Source: Taiwanofungus camphoratus (taxonomy: Eukaryota > Basidiomycota > Agaricomycetes > Polyporales > Taiwanofungaceae). Taken from it: DNA of 64,000 nt. The notes beneath the pieces are model-generated. The model did not search any database, had not been told where the DNA came from, and saw only the letters and a program-made list of their open reading frames with translations. Below, piece by piece: positions 47,195-58,452 of this stretch. The DNA lies in the NCBI GenBank assembly GCA_003999685.1, contig CP021232.1, positions 558,001 to 622,000 on the forward strand, given 5' to 3'. The first letter of the stretch is position 1; every line of letters begins with the position of its first letter. Made by a program: the position numbers and the translations under genes.

Positions 47195-47697
47195 GCTGTA
47201 CGAGACGAATGGTAATTTTGTACATGACATTGTACCCATATACGACGGCGGCATGTAGTGCGATATAATGCTGTTTGTGACAGGCGATAGAGTCAGTGAA
47301 TAAGCATACACCTTAGTGTGTGGATAGTTGCAGCGTCCAAAGCCCAGCCCACGGGCCATAGCCAAAGCGCGTGCACACCCGTAACTCGTTTCGATCTGGT
47401 CGTCAGAAGCGAGGTCATACAAGGATATCAGCGTGCGATAGTAAGTGGTGATTGGCCTAGACCCAGTACTATAGCCGCTTTGACTGGGAATGTGACCCTG
47501 ACATTCATAAACTTCGACTTCGCGAAAGGCGCAGAATCGAGGGTCACAGAACGCCACGGTAGTACTGCGTAGTTTGGGCTTCCCGAGTAGATGTACGAGA
47601 AAGAGACAAAATTCATAAGCGTGGCGCTACAAATTGGGAGCGCCGAGTAGGAAACCCAGAAGACAACTAGGAGAGCTGTTCAAGGTTGTAGCAGTTT

Positions 47698-47726
47698 GTG
47701 TTCGCTAGGCGTTTTGAGCGAACACA
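47698..47726. repeat. Foldback in the FunK1 upstream region
   Basis: gtgttcgct and agcgaacac flank aggcgttttg. The left arm has a related foldback at 43527-43560 (gtgttcg...cgaacac). Its presence in both arms argues against pure chance. Confidence 0.45.
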
Positions 47727-47999
47727 ACGAGAGTCACGATTAATCCGCGATCACGTGGCCAACGCGTCCTCAGTCTTCGATCGCACTGCATTAGCTTTAC
47801 AACCAAGTCCCAAACGAGATTGAGATCCAATACAGCCTTGTACACCACAACATTGGGATATCAGCCGCTTCGGTGCGTGTAGAGTCACAGTTGCACGTTG
47901 CCTCATTGTTCGGAAAGGCAGCCACCGTGAGCCACTATCCTGCTCACGACGATTATCATCTCAAGGCAACTTCTCAGGCCACCGCAGGCCACACAGGAG

Positions 48000-48006
48000 T
48001 ATATAA
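48000..48006 (+). promoter_or_regulatory. Candidate TATA box of FunK1 copy B
   Basis: tatataa inside gagtatataacac, about 40 bp before the ATG at 48043, and identical in copy A. Two ATGs follow: 48019 (short frame MHSSSDEPIW..., overlapping upstream ORF) and 48043 (kinase). Confidence 0.45.
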
Positions 48007-48042
48007 CACAGAAACAATGCATTCCTCCTCAGATGAGCCAAT

Positions 48043-50695
48043 ATGGGTGAGCGACCCACTACTCCTGTCCGAGGAAAGGCAAACACCTTAACCACTAATT
48101 TTGAAACACCCGCTATTGCGAAGCATACCAGCACCGCTTCATATGTTACTGGAAACCTTAACCAAGGCCGTACGGCCTTGTTGATAGATATAGGAGAATC
48201 TGTTCCCCAGATTTCGATTGAATCCTTCCTTAACAACATCCTTCCTCCGCTACCTGAGGGGGTCGATGTAGACGAGGTCATCACCAAACTCAAGAAACAA
48301 GGCCACATTACACGATCGAATCGATGGAGAGCCTTTAAGGTCGACCCTCGACACTCTCGTCTAATGGAAGACAAGGCCTTTGATCCACTCAAGGAAATAT
48401 CGAATGCGATTGTAAAGGCAACAGCCAAGCTAACCGGGGCTGACAATGTCTTGGACCTTCAAAACAATCCAAACGTCATTCCGAGCTCGTACACACGATC
48501 CTCGAAGACGCGTCCTGACGGATGCTTGATATTGCGACGCAGAGGCGATGTTATCCGCTGGGCTGATATTGGACTTTCCTGCGAGTACAAAAAGTTGACT
48601 AGCAAGAAAGAAGAGTACGACGTAAGTGTTCAGTTCATAGACAATGCAGACATGTCTTTATTTTCGTGGCAGAACGTCAGCAAGGTGATTTGGAGTATGC
48701 ATCACTGCATGCGTGACGATCCACGTCGGCGATTCACGTTCGGCCTGACGATTGAAGATACACGAATGAAATTGTGGTCTTGCAGTCGTGCTGAGCTGCT
48801 TGTGTCCGACTCATTTGACTTCATGCATGTGAGCTGCTATTTTTTTTCCTGGAAGGCTGTTTCTCACCTTATGGACGACAGGAGCATAGAATTGTCACTT
48901 CCTTCTTCATATCACTCATGTATGCCAAAGAACATGAGATAGGTTGGGATCCTACGATGAAATTTGCCAAGGACGGGAAGGGCAAGATTCAATATCACAG
49001 TGATGGTACTCCCCGATATGACATTACCGTACGTACCCCGGAAGCTGAAGAAGTCGTATATCACACGATCGGTGTCCTTTCCGATGTGGGTGCCAATGCT
49101 CCATTAGGAAGAGGTACTCGTGTTTGGGAGGCCAGGAAGGTTGTGGGTAATAAAGAATACAGTGACCCTGTCGCACTGAAGGATTCATGGATCGATAGCG
49201 ATCGTGATCGGGAAGGCGACCTTTCTGCAAGCCTGCGTGATTCTGCTTCATCGGAAGAGGACCGGGAGGATATCGACGCTCGTTTCCTGACAGTGCTCCA
49301 TCATGGAGATGTCTATATCGATGGTAATGCTGATGATACTCGTACCCTCATGACTCGTAGTATGGAAATTCCGAGCGAATGTTCAAGATACAACGTCCAA
49401 ATTTCCCCGGAAGATATTTTGAGTGGTTCGAACACCGGTACCGGACATTATCGCACACCGCAAGAATATAATCAGGAGATGATCGAACCAATGCATCATC
49501 CCAAGGCTCATTATCGTATTGTTTTCAAGGAAGTTTGCAAACCGCTTTACAAAATAACCTCATTGGCCCTGATCTTAAAGGTTCTCAGCCACATACTCCA
49601 TGGTAAGAGGCCCTTATCTTTGACGTTCTTTCTCGCTTCTAACTTTTTCGCCTCGATCAGCGCTGCAGCTTATGCACCGCAGTGGGTGGGTCCATCGTGA
49701 CATAAGTACGGGAAACATTCTCGTGGACAAAGATGGAAATGGAAGATTGGGGGATCTGGAGTATGCGAAGAGAATGGGCCAGCCGAGTTCGCATGAAGTT
49801 CGTACGGTGCGTGCTGAATTATTATCCCAATGCGTCAAATTCTTTATAATATGAGTATTGTAAACTTTGCTAGGGAACGGCTGATTTCATCGCGGTAGAG
49901 ATCGATAGTCAAAAGTACTTGTTCCAATCGCAACCTGATGAAGACAGTTCCTCCGGAAGCGATGATGACTCTGGGACGAGCCAAGTGTCAGAGAACCAGT
50001 CTTCGTCTAGTGCCTTGAGTACAGACTCCTCTAAGGGTGAGGATATTCGATTTCGATATAACCCGCTTCATGACCTTGAATCCGTCTGGTGGGTCGCGGT
50101 CTATTTCCTCATCAAGAAGAAAGTGGTCCGCGACAGTGGTGAAGACCCGGCATACAAGGAAGACCTCGCAACTCAGATGGCATACGCGAGCCAGCTTTTT
50201 TATGGCAAGGAAAGACTTGCTGCCTTGGGACATGATAAAGTTTTCTCCAAGATGCTATACTGTCTTCATCATCCAATCGTTCGGAAATTCGGCCAAGTTT
50301 TAGAGAAAATAAGGCAGAAGCTCACTCGGCGCTACCGCAAGGCCGAACGACTCGGACACATTGCTGCAATCGACCATAGGATTGCCAATCGACTTCACAA
50401 ACGTTTTTCCCGAAAATTTCTTCGCATTAGCAAAGGCCTGTGCATCGAAGTGGGTCCTCTCAGCACGCAGCTACGACAGAATCACCAAGCCCAGACGAAA
50501 GATGAACCTGAGGACGGATCCTCGAAACAGAATGTGCGAAAGCGCCAGCGGGAGCAGGTAGAGGAAGACCGGGACAACATAGAAGAATCGGCGCCGCAGG
50601 GTTCGGGATCAAGAGATGGAAATCCTAGCTCAGTACCTCTCCCACCAGTCCAGCCCACTTCAAGGAGCAAGAAGAGGCGGTCCCGTCGAAAGTAA
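48043..50695 (+). CDS. FunK1-type protein kinase, copy B
   Basis: Inverted paralogue of copy A. Start at 48043 (MGERPTTPVRGKAN). Introns: after KKEEYD (gtaagt...ggcag) joining to NVSKVIW; after DSFDFMH (gtgagc...gacag) joining to EHRIVTSFFISLMYAKE; after VLSHILH (gtaaga...atcag) joining to ALQLMHRSGW; and after SSHEVRT (gtgcgt...gctag) joining to GTADFIAVEIDSQKYLF. The catalytic loop HRDISTGNILVDKDGNGRLG and the C-lobe block FRYNPLHDLESVWWVAVYFL are intact. The C-terminal third differs strongly from copy A (Ser/Asp-rich insert SSSGSDDDSGTSQ, and other substitutions), while the first two-thirds are nearly identical. Stop at 50693-50695 after a basic tail (RSKKRRSRRK). Confidence 0.92.
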
Positions 50696-51073
50696 ACCTC
50701 TGGATGTAGGATAGTTATGCATGATCCCGTTCTTGGAACGAACATATGTATGTAAGAGGGACGCGATCTCGACGAGTGAATGTACTCGAAAACTTTGGCC
50801 TGTTTTGCTCTCATGGGTAGGTGATATTACACTGCGTCCCCACAAGAGCATAGCGATGATCTGCGCCAACTGAGTGGGAACTTTTGCAGATCTATGTACT
50901 CCTGTGCGTCCAAAGCCCTGACCACTTCTACCAACGTTGTGTCTACTTATTACGCATTGTGCCTTGAAGATTTCAATTCAATGACATCACTAACCACGAC
51001 CTGGGAATTGATGACTGCTCGCCGCACATAGAACGAGATAGGCCCTTACAGGATGGCGAGTAAAGACAGCTGT

Positions 51074-51972
51074 TTATTCATCTGGGGTATTAGTAGGCAC
51101 AAAGGCGCCCAACGACATTGCCCAGTGGGTTTTGTGGAAGGTTTGCTCTTGTGTGTCATACCAACCCGCTGCAAAGCGCCGAGTCCACGTCCACATCCAA
51201 GGCTCATTGTAAACCACATGCATACTGCAGCATTCGAACCATGGTAGATATACCCCAGAGCACCCCCAATCGATCAACCAGACCTTCTCTTCATCATCCA
51301 GGACGATGTTGCGCATACTGATGTCCCATCAACGAGCACTAGTGGCTCCGATGCATCGAATGGGAGACAGTCAATACCATATTCCATCACATGCTGAGAC
51401 GTCCGAAGTCTCCCATTGAGCCAATTGGCCAATCCAGTCTTTGTTGAGAAAGGCCCGACTTCATATTCTCCGGTCATGGGTCCGTAGCACTTGAAGGGTT
51501 GACTAGGCACGTCGGTGACTGGTCCGGGGACCTCAAGAATGATCTGTTCGGTGCTGATTCGGCGAAGCTGCCGAATATAACTTCGAAGTGCCCATGCCAC
51601 CCTTATCTTTCCCCAAATCCCGAGCACATCTCAACACTTCTCAAGGGTATGACTCTTCACATACTCCATGACCAGATAGGAATCGTCATCTGTCGCGAAG
51701 AAGCGTAGTACTCTTGGTACGAGGATCGATCGCACTAGTTCCATAGTACGAGCCTCCCATGATTTTATGTCACAACCGGTCTTCACAATGACATCTGGAG
51801 TCAAGATATAGAAAGGTGGAGGTCCTAAACTGGGTATATCTGACGGAACTTGCAATTGTGGCGCATTTTTGCACAACTCAATTATTTCATCATTTGTGAG
51901 CGCATCAGATGAGGAGGTCTGAGGACAGCGCGAGAAGAAATTTTTGATTTCGCAATGAGTCTGCAGAAGCAT
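51074..51972 (-). pseudogene. APH-like kinase relic 1
   Basis: Aminoglycoside-phosphotransferase-fold (fungal APH/choline-kinase-like) gene. Recognisable parts: LTNDEIIELCKNAPQLQVPS, PSLGPPPFYILTPDVIVKTG (ATP-lobe strand and Lys), EARTMELVRS, RFFATDDDSYLVMEYVKSHT, LGIWGKIRVAWALRSYIRQL, FSTKTGLANWLNGRL, ISMRNIVLDDEEKVWLIDWG (metal-binding Asp in IDWG), then CSGVYLPWFE. Breaks seen: an in-frame TGA after HTLEKC near 51631, where relatives have Trp, and a frame change at the catalytic HGD. The DNA ctcgttgatgggacatcagt should read as LVHGDIS but has lost one base and changed His. Function is therefore unlikely. Confidence 0.72.
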
Positions 51973-52334
51973 TGGTCCTCACCGTCTCAATGAATGCAGG
52001 CCCTTCAGCGACCTTTCCTCGATACAAGATAAGAGACCTCAGACATAGTGCTTGCCAATTGGACGGAATGGCTGCCACCGTGCGGCTGCAACTAGTACTA
52101 GTAGGGAAGTGAGCGAGGTAACAAAAACACCTTGGGGGATAAACACCTACCACAGAAGTTATGTCGAGATAGGAAGGCTGACACAGGGATCCGTCAGAAT
52201 CCAGATAGCTTCAATTCATGGCACAATCTATACATGACCGCTACAATATGCCCGGTGATCTCTGTGTATCAGTCATCAGTTAGAGGAGGACAGGAGGATC
52301 CAGCCGATGTAGCCCAATGCGCTCCCCAGATGAA

Positions 52335-53145
52335 CTACTGTTGCAATTCATACCATCCCGCTGCAAGGCGACGAGCCCATGTCCAAGAACTAGGCTCGTC
52401 AACCTGATGCATACTACAGTAATCGAACCAGGGAGGTTACACTCCCGCGCACCCGACCTTGTTATTATCGCCAAGGATGATGTTCCGCATGCAAAGACCC
52501 CCATGAACAAGTACGAGAGGTTCAGAGGCGTCAAAAGGGAAACAAAGGAGGCCATGGCTCATCACATATTGAGAGGCCCGAAGCCTTCCGTTGAACCAAC
52601 TTGCTAGTTCGGCCTTCGACATGAAGGGAACTACTTCGTTCTCGCCCAAACGGGCCCACAGCACACCAACGGTTCTGACATATTTTTCGTGACTGGACCA
52701 GGAACCTCGGCCGTTATTTGAGCCGTCTGGACACGACGCATCTGGTGCACGTATCTTCGAGGTGACCACGCCACTTTGATCTTTCGCCAGATACTGAGCT
52801 TACCCCGACACCGTTCTAGGGTATGACCCTTGATGAAGTACGATCGATCGCCCTTTGTGAAGAATCGAAGGACTCTAGGTGTAGGAACAGAGGTTTGAGT
52901 TCGCACCAGCTCCATCATACGCGCCTCCCACGGTTGAATATCCCTGCCGGTCTTGACTACGATATCCGGGTCAAAATGTAGAACGGGAGCGGTCCTAGCC
53001 CTGGAACTGCCGAATGAACATCCAATTTCGGTGCCTTCTGACATAGTTCGATAATCTCATCATCTGTGAGTGCATCAATGTTCAAATGTGTCAACAACGG
53101 CGTCTGGGTCGATGACCAAGTATCATCAATCGTAACATGCATCAT
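52335..53145 (-). pseudogene. APH-like kinase relic 2, tandem paralogue of relic 1
   Basis: Same layout as relic 1: ALTDDEIIELCQKAPKLDVH, LGPLPFYIL, PDIVVKTGRDIQPWEARMME, LVRTQTSVPTPRVLRFFTKG, GHTLERCRGKLSIWRKIKVA, then SKAELASWFNGRLRASQYVM, LVLVHGGLCMRNIILGDNNK. The catalytic HGD is HGG. The WLIDW block with the metal-binding Asp is missing: KV runs straight into GCAGV, and this is followed by a stop where relatives have Tyr. After it the frame resumes as PPWFDYCSMHQVDEPSSWTW, ending GWYELQQ at 52335-52337. It also needs a frame change near 52975 and another near 52660. A decayed duplicate. Confidence 0.72.
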
Positions 53146-54266
53146 GGAGGAATTCAGTCTCACCCTCTCTGTGATGATGTGTCCCCAACAACAGTGCCTC
53201 TGAACAATCGGGTAAAACCAATAGAACACGGTCAGGTCTGATTTCGCATCTGACGTTATTCACGTTGCTGTTTCGTAATATGATAAGGGTAGGCCTGGTG
53301 TGTAATGTCGAATCTGTTCCTCCTGTAAGATACAATGTCAGAGCAAATCAAGGGAAACAGGCAGATCCAGAACATGGCCTAAGCTGCGGAAACAACTGAG
53401 TACATGTACTAGCATATAACTTACGGACGCAAACACATAGCAAGCTAAAAGCATCATCTGGCTGGTGCAGCCCGTCCAATAGCTCATCAGTACGTGTTTA
53501 CAGTCAAACTGATTCACACATTTTCTATCTCTGTCAACCCTCTTATACATGGCCATACAAGGCATTTAGTTCACACCGGAGTCAACACGTCTCAGATCCT
53601 TGTCCTCTTCTACTCAACGTAGTGCAGAGATAGCAACCAAAATCGGCTACATTCTGATGGACTTATAGTCTCGTCATCACAGTAGTGATGCTTATCCCAT
53701 GTTTTGTGGTATCTTTTTTCAGACCTTATGGTTTGTGAGCCATCGCAACAGAAAGAGTGAAATCTACTGAATGAATGCGAGTCTTGAGGTATGAATACGC
53801 CCGTCCTTCCTACACAGCAGTCTGTCATAACACATGCTGCCTAGCCAGGATTGAGATCTGGCATCATGACCATATGAATTCAAAGACATACCCCGTTCTC
53901 CCCATCTCTCCTGCGTTTACAATAATGGGGGCTTCAGTGCGAAACAGTATCATTTCCGTTCTTGGCCAGATGTCGCGCATTCACCGCTACGAGGTGATAA
54001 GCAACAACAGTGATCATAGCAAGTGCGCCAAGCGAGTTCGCAAGGTTGTAAAGCTCGTTGTGCGTGATCATACTATGCTAATTGACTGTGAATATCAAGT
54101 ATGGTAGAGGCATGAAGACGTACCAGTTGTAACTTATGGTCGTTACGACGAGGGTGTTTGTTTGTGTTTGCCCAATAATCGTCATTCCTGTTGCACCCGA
54201 CAACCTTTTCTGTATTTCCACAACGCGAGGTGTTTTCAACTTGTTCACTTTGGACAGCTTGACAAG
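53146..54266. other. Intergenic region, nothing recognised
   Basis: About 1.1 kb with short frames only. The last few hundred bases should hold the QCR8 promoter. Confidence 0.4.
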
Positions 54267-55065
54267 ATGAGGCCGACGGAGATTCGACGTAGTGATATGC
54301 CCGGCCGTACGTGACCTTTCTGCTTATTGCGACATTCGCACTGACGGGGTTCCGTAGCCAAGGTCTACGTGAGTATCGTTTACATTTCCTAAATTTTTGT
54401 GAACACAACGAAGTTTCCTCTCGCTTTCACTAATGCTGGGATACGGATTTTACCGGTCAAGTAAGATACTGACATAGCGTATCCTTCAAACGTAGAACCT
54501 ATGGTGGGGCGACCGGGAGCTTCCCAAACAGAAAGGCATCATTCAGTACAGTATGTTCACCACTGTAACATATGGAGGGCTCGTCTAACGTTAGGTTGTC
54601 TTCCAAATCACGCTGCGTTTTATATCATGTGCTGCTACTGTTCCCTATCCCTTGCGTATCATTGTACGTGAACTCGTCTGCCGTTTCACAGGCATGTCTC
54701 CCATGAGACAGCGTCCTCTCCACCATATCTTCCGGAATTACCTTTTCAACGGTTACCGGCGTCTTTCTGGCCAAGTTCCGTACTGGATTGTCCCATTTGC
54801 CATCGGTGTGTGTCATGACTTTGTCTTCTTTGTCGGTCCCTTTTTTTCTGCCGCTCGCACCATGTTCCATTGTTAATATAGCACTGCCATTTGCTGTCCC
54901 TGTGCCCACTGTGCATTTCTCGCTGTATTCATTTTATTTCATTATCGATGGAGCAGTCTTCTCATACCGATTTTTGTAGGTTATGGTACTTACGCCTGGG
55001 CCAAGCGTTATGATGCCTACCTGAACAGCAAGGCAGGACACATTGCGGCGCATGGAGAGCACTAG
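54267..55065 (+). CDS. QCR8: Cytochrome b-c1 complex subunit 8
   Basis: Small inner-membrane subunit of respiratory complex III. Five exons: 54267-54306, 54358-54368 (an 11-nt microexon), 54496-54550, 54692-54805 and 54980-55065. All joins keep frame. The protein starts MRPTEIRRSDMPG, then the microexon gives PKVY, then NLWWGDRELPKQKGIIQY, SMSPMRQRPLHHIFRNYLFN, GYRRLSGQVPYWIVPFAIG (membrane helix) and YGTYAWAKRYDAYLNSKAGH, ending IAAHGEH: about 101 residues, the family's usual size. WWGD-x-x-x-PKQKG-I and the P-F-x-QR-x-L pattern are the family landmarks (here SPMRQRPL). No single open frame reveals it, and the longest exon is only 114 nt. Confidence 0.9.
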
Positions 55066-55554
55066 GTTTCAATCATGTCAATAGAGCTGGCACCCAGGCT
55101 AGTCCGTATGGGTGTCGACGTTCAATGAATAGACTATAGAGCGTGCTCTTAATCGCTAATGTTGAACTGCTGCTTGCTTCTTCCGTTGATATTTGACGTC
55201 ATTTAGGATGTCTTTTATCATGTTTCTCTCGAAAGCGGGCTTACCTCGGAAGAATCTCAGTGAATTCCACCGTGTGTCCGCTGGGTGCGCGTGCTAAGCC
55301 TCGATGATGGTCATACGGACTGTCACGCGAAAGCCTTCATTGCAGACGACTTCTTCGTACCGAGCGGGTTTGACTTTTGAGCGGACCGGGTCTGTATCTT
55401 CGCTGTACAGCTCCGGCGCTGCCCGTCGTTGAGTCCAGTGACTGACACTTCTGGCCGGAGACTGTCCATTATGGTATAAATATGCTGTGATCAACACCTA
55501 CACCTGTGGCAGCACCACATTCTGTTGGTGCAAAGGTAAATTTCACGCTTGATC
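55066..55554. other. Intergenic, nothing recognised
   Basis: Between QCR8 and the alpha-galactosidase, on the same strand. A TATA-like tataaatat lies at about 55476. Confidence 0.4.
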
Positions 55555-57970
55555 ATGGCAAAGACAGCCTACACAGTGCCTGGGGCGGTCAGCATAGCCA
55601 TTTGCCTGATCGTGGTCCCAGTGGTATATGCCTTGGATAATGGTGTAGCTCGCTTGCCAGGTATGCTCATTTCTACTGAGTATGAAAGAAATATCCATGC
55701 TCAACGCACGGTGACGACTCGCAGTACTGGGGTACAATAGTAAACCCGTCATTGATATCGTAGTACTTTTACTGACCGTCTCGAACAGCTTGGAATGCAT
55801 ATGCTGTACGTTGGCGTCCCTCTTATTCTTGTCGTCCATCTGCTGACCGGTTGCAGTGCAATATTGATGAGGGACTGATCATTAGCACGGCTTCGCTCAT
55901 GAAGTCTCTCGGTCTTCAGGTACTGTGGTGAGATAATGATTACAGCGATTTTTCATGATATTTTGCCTAGGACGCGGGCTACACGCATGTCAATTTGGAT
56001 GACTGTTGGGCGGAAAGAAACCGAAGCGCACAGGGGCGACTTGTCCCCAGTTAGCAAGGTCCATGCTTGCGCTCTTTCGCCGAACTCATCGAATTTGATC
56101 AGATCAGGAGAGATTCTCCAGCGGGTTCAATAACTTGACAGATCAGCTCCACTCCATGGGCTTGTGTGTCCTATCCATATTGCTCATGACTGCATGCTGA
56201 TTCCTCGACTACCATAGCAAAGCTGGCATTGTATGAATCATGTCTGGATCCTTGTTCGTCGAAAGGGTGTCCTAATACTTTTATGCAGTATGGCGACTCA
56301 GGTTGGTACACTTGTGCTGGCTACCCGGGTGGCTTCGAGCATGAGCTTGTGGATGCGACAACTTACCAAAATTGGGGCTTCGACTATCTCAAGTATGTTT
56401 TCTGCTAGACGTTGACTTCTAGATCAACCTCATGCTCGCACAGATATGACAATTGCGCGAGTGAGTGCAGACGGAGATTGATATCACGCTGCGGTGATGC
56501 CAACAGTGCGTACTTTTTCAGTCCCTTACGATGACATCATCCGGGAGGGAACATTCGGCAGTGAGTGGTCTATACCTATCAGGAGAATCGGAAAGTAGCA
56601 TCCTGAATCTCTCATTTAGAATTCCAGCGAATGGGGGATGCCATAGCCCAGCTATCGCAATCATCTGGTAAAGCTCCAATCATATACTCTCTTTGTGAAT
56701 GGGGTTGGGTAAGTTCAATTGCAGCTCAATAATTTACTTGATTTGATTGTCGCTTTTGTGTCCGGTCTAGAGCCAAGTTTGGATGTAAGTGTCCCAGATT
56801 ATCCCCAAACGATCTGGACTTAGGTGCTCCGGACAAAAAGCTGGGGAGCGCAAGTTGGCCATAGTTGGCGGGTAGGACGATTACACACCCGAAACCGGTT
56901 TATTTTAACATTTTGCAGGTTGATGGTGACATTGCAGCGAACTGGGACTCAATTGCCAGTATCATCAACTTGTGTGTATTCAGACTGCGGCTACGCATCA
57001 TATGGTTGACAGCTCTATGGATAGTAATTCGTTTATCACACAAGCTACCAATTTTTATGGCAGAAATGATATGGATATTGTACGTGCCCTTATTGCATTT
57101 TATGCTTTGACGTTCTATGCTTATGCAATGCTAGCTCGAAGTGTATGCTTATGTATATAAACAAAATGCTGTTGACTTTTCTGATGAATCATTGCAGCGG
57201 GAATGGGAATCTCGATTATGAAGAAAACAAGTCACACTTTACAGCTTGGGCACTCATGAAGTCACCGCTTTTGATCGGCACAAACGTGAATTTCAGTGCT
57301 TCCACCCATTGACACTGATAGGATACCATTGCACAGTTATCCGCTATCTCAAACGAGGTAGTCGAAATTCTCTCAAACGGAGAAATAATCGCAATCAACC
57401 AAGATACTGCGATCGGAACGAGTATTTCGCCATTCAGATGGGGTATTAATGTTTGTAGCTTTCCCAATTTTTATTGGACGAAACCACCTGATGTACCCAT
57501 CATCCAGCCCGATTGGACAAGCAATAGTTCGTACCCTGCTCAGTACTGGAGTGGTCCAAGTGAGAACGGGACAGTCTTCATGTTGGTAAGCTGAACAACC
57601 ATAAGCAAAGAGTTGCCGGTGGTCTTATACTTTATGATAGCTCAATACGCTTGACGAGCCTGCGGACATGTTTTTCAATCTGACCGAATCACCCTGGATC
57701 CGCGCTGGTAGACAATACTCCGTCCGTGTACGCTATTTTCAGCCCTACAAAGCATGGCACCATATTGATCGCGACTCCTGACAGGACCTCTGGACACACA
57801 CGGATAACGGCACGGCAGTCCGAAACTTCACAGCAACAAGTGTCCCTGCGCATGGTGTTGTTGCTCTCCTCCTTCAGGACGCTGGGAATGAGCCTGCAGG
57901 CATATATCCGCTGTGCGCTGTGTGGTACCAGTGCGCGGATCAGAATGGTACATACGTGGACGGAGGATGA
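55555..57970 (+). CDS. GH27 alpha-galactosidase, secreted
   Basis: Releases terminal alpha-1,6-galactose from galactomannans and raffinose sugars. Signal peptide MAKTAYTVPGAVSIAICLIV, cleaved before ALDNGVARLP. Then AWNAYNQY-type start (assembled over an intron as WNAY), CNIDEGLIISTASLMKSLGL, AGYTHVNLDDCWAERNRSAQ, KAGIYGDSGWYTCAGYPGG, TYQNWGFDYLKYDNCA with the nucleophile Asp (KYD), IIYSLCEWGW, and NFYGRNDMDI with the acid/base Asp region. Next come HFTAWALMKSPLLIGTNL and IAINQDTAIGTS. A C-terminal beta domain follows (QYWSGPSENGTVFMLLNTLD), ending QNGTYVDGG with the stop at 57968-57970. Ten or more short introns are needed. Catalytic residues are intact. It should be secreted for plant-cell-wall breakdown. 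Confidence 0.9.
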
Positions 57971-58452
57971 GTGGAATCCTCTATCGAATGTGTAGCACCG
58001 GAATCGTTTCCTCTGTATAATGGAGTCATTATCACTCATTATCAGACATCCATTTTACCCTACTTTGGTATTTCCATGACTATGACATAGCGCGACGCGC
58101 CGGTCACCTGATCGTATCTCCTTTGTTGTGTCCCATCACAATCGAAGCCTTTATGCGGCTTCAAGCTTAAAGAGCTGGGTAAGTGCCCCCCCACATCCTT
58201 CATCTGTTACCCTAGGGTCACTACCATTCGGCTCTGATTGGACCTCAGGACTGCTTTCAGCTCTACGTTGCTTGGACTCAAGGGTCACTCGTTAGCCTAG
58301 CGGGTCATTCGTTAATATTCAATTGGGGACTGTGGAGCATGTTCCTGGCTCCCGTACTTGTATTCCTCTCAATCTGTACTGGCATCCATCAATTGAACAC
58401 ACAGCTTTGACTTTCATCGAGGAACAGCGTCACCGTTCTCAACCCACCGATC
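57971..58452. other. Intergenic, nothing recognised
   Basis: Between the alpha-galactosidase and the CtIP homologue; it should contain the latter's promoter. Confidence 0.4.

Larger units (their letters stand above)
44019..47248. other. Unique spacer between the inverted arms
   Basis: Single-copy DNA of 3.2 kb holding a glutathione transferase (-) and an NmrA-like gene (+), divergently arranged with about 0.7 kb between them. An open frame of 178 codons (45423-45959, +) fills most of that gap. It has no recognised domain and is more likely noncoding, though CRIYDAPPNGC and FTCDQTCLRR look mildly protein-like. Confidence 0.6.
47249..50931. repeat. Inverted duplication, right arm
   Basis: Reverse-complement partner of 40288-44018. 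Begins cggcatgtagtgcgatataa and ends ccctgaccacttctac. It carries FunK1 copy B. No target duplication or terminal inverted repeats were found at the arm ends. Confidence 0.92.

Noticed and set aside
48019-48091. Short frame MHSSSDEPIWVSDPL as the kinase N-terminus
   Set aside because: It stops before the kinase body. The frame from ATG 48043 is continuous and conserved in both copies. It may be an overlapping upstream ORF.
48625-48673. Peptide VQFIDNADMSLFSWQ as part of the FunK1 protein
   Set aside because: It is flanked by gtaagt and ggcag, and removing it restores the expected EEYD-NVSKVIW junction in both copies, so it is an intron that happens to be open.
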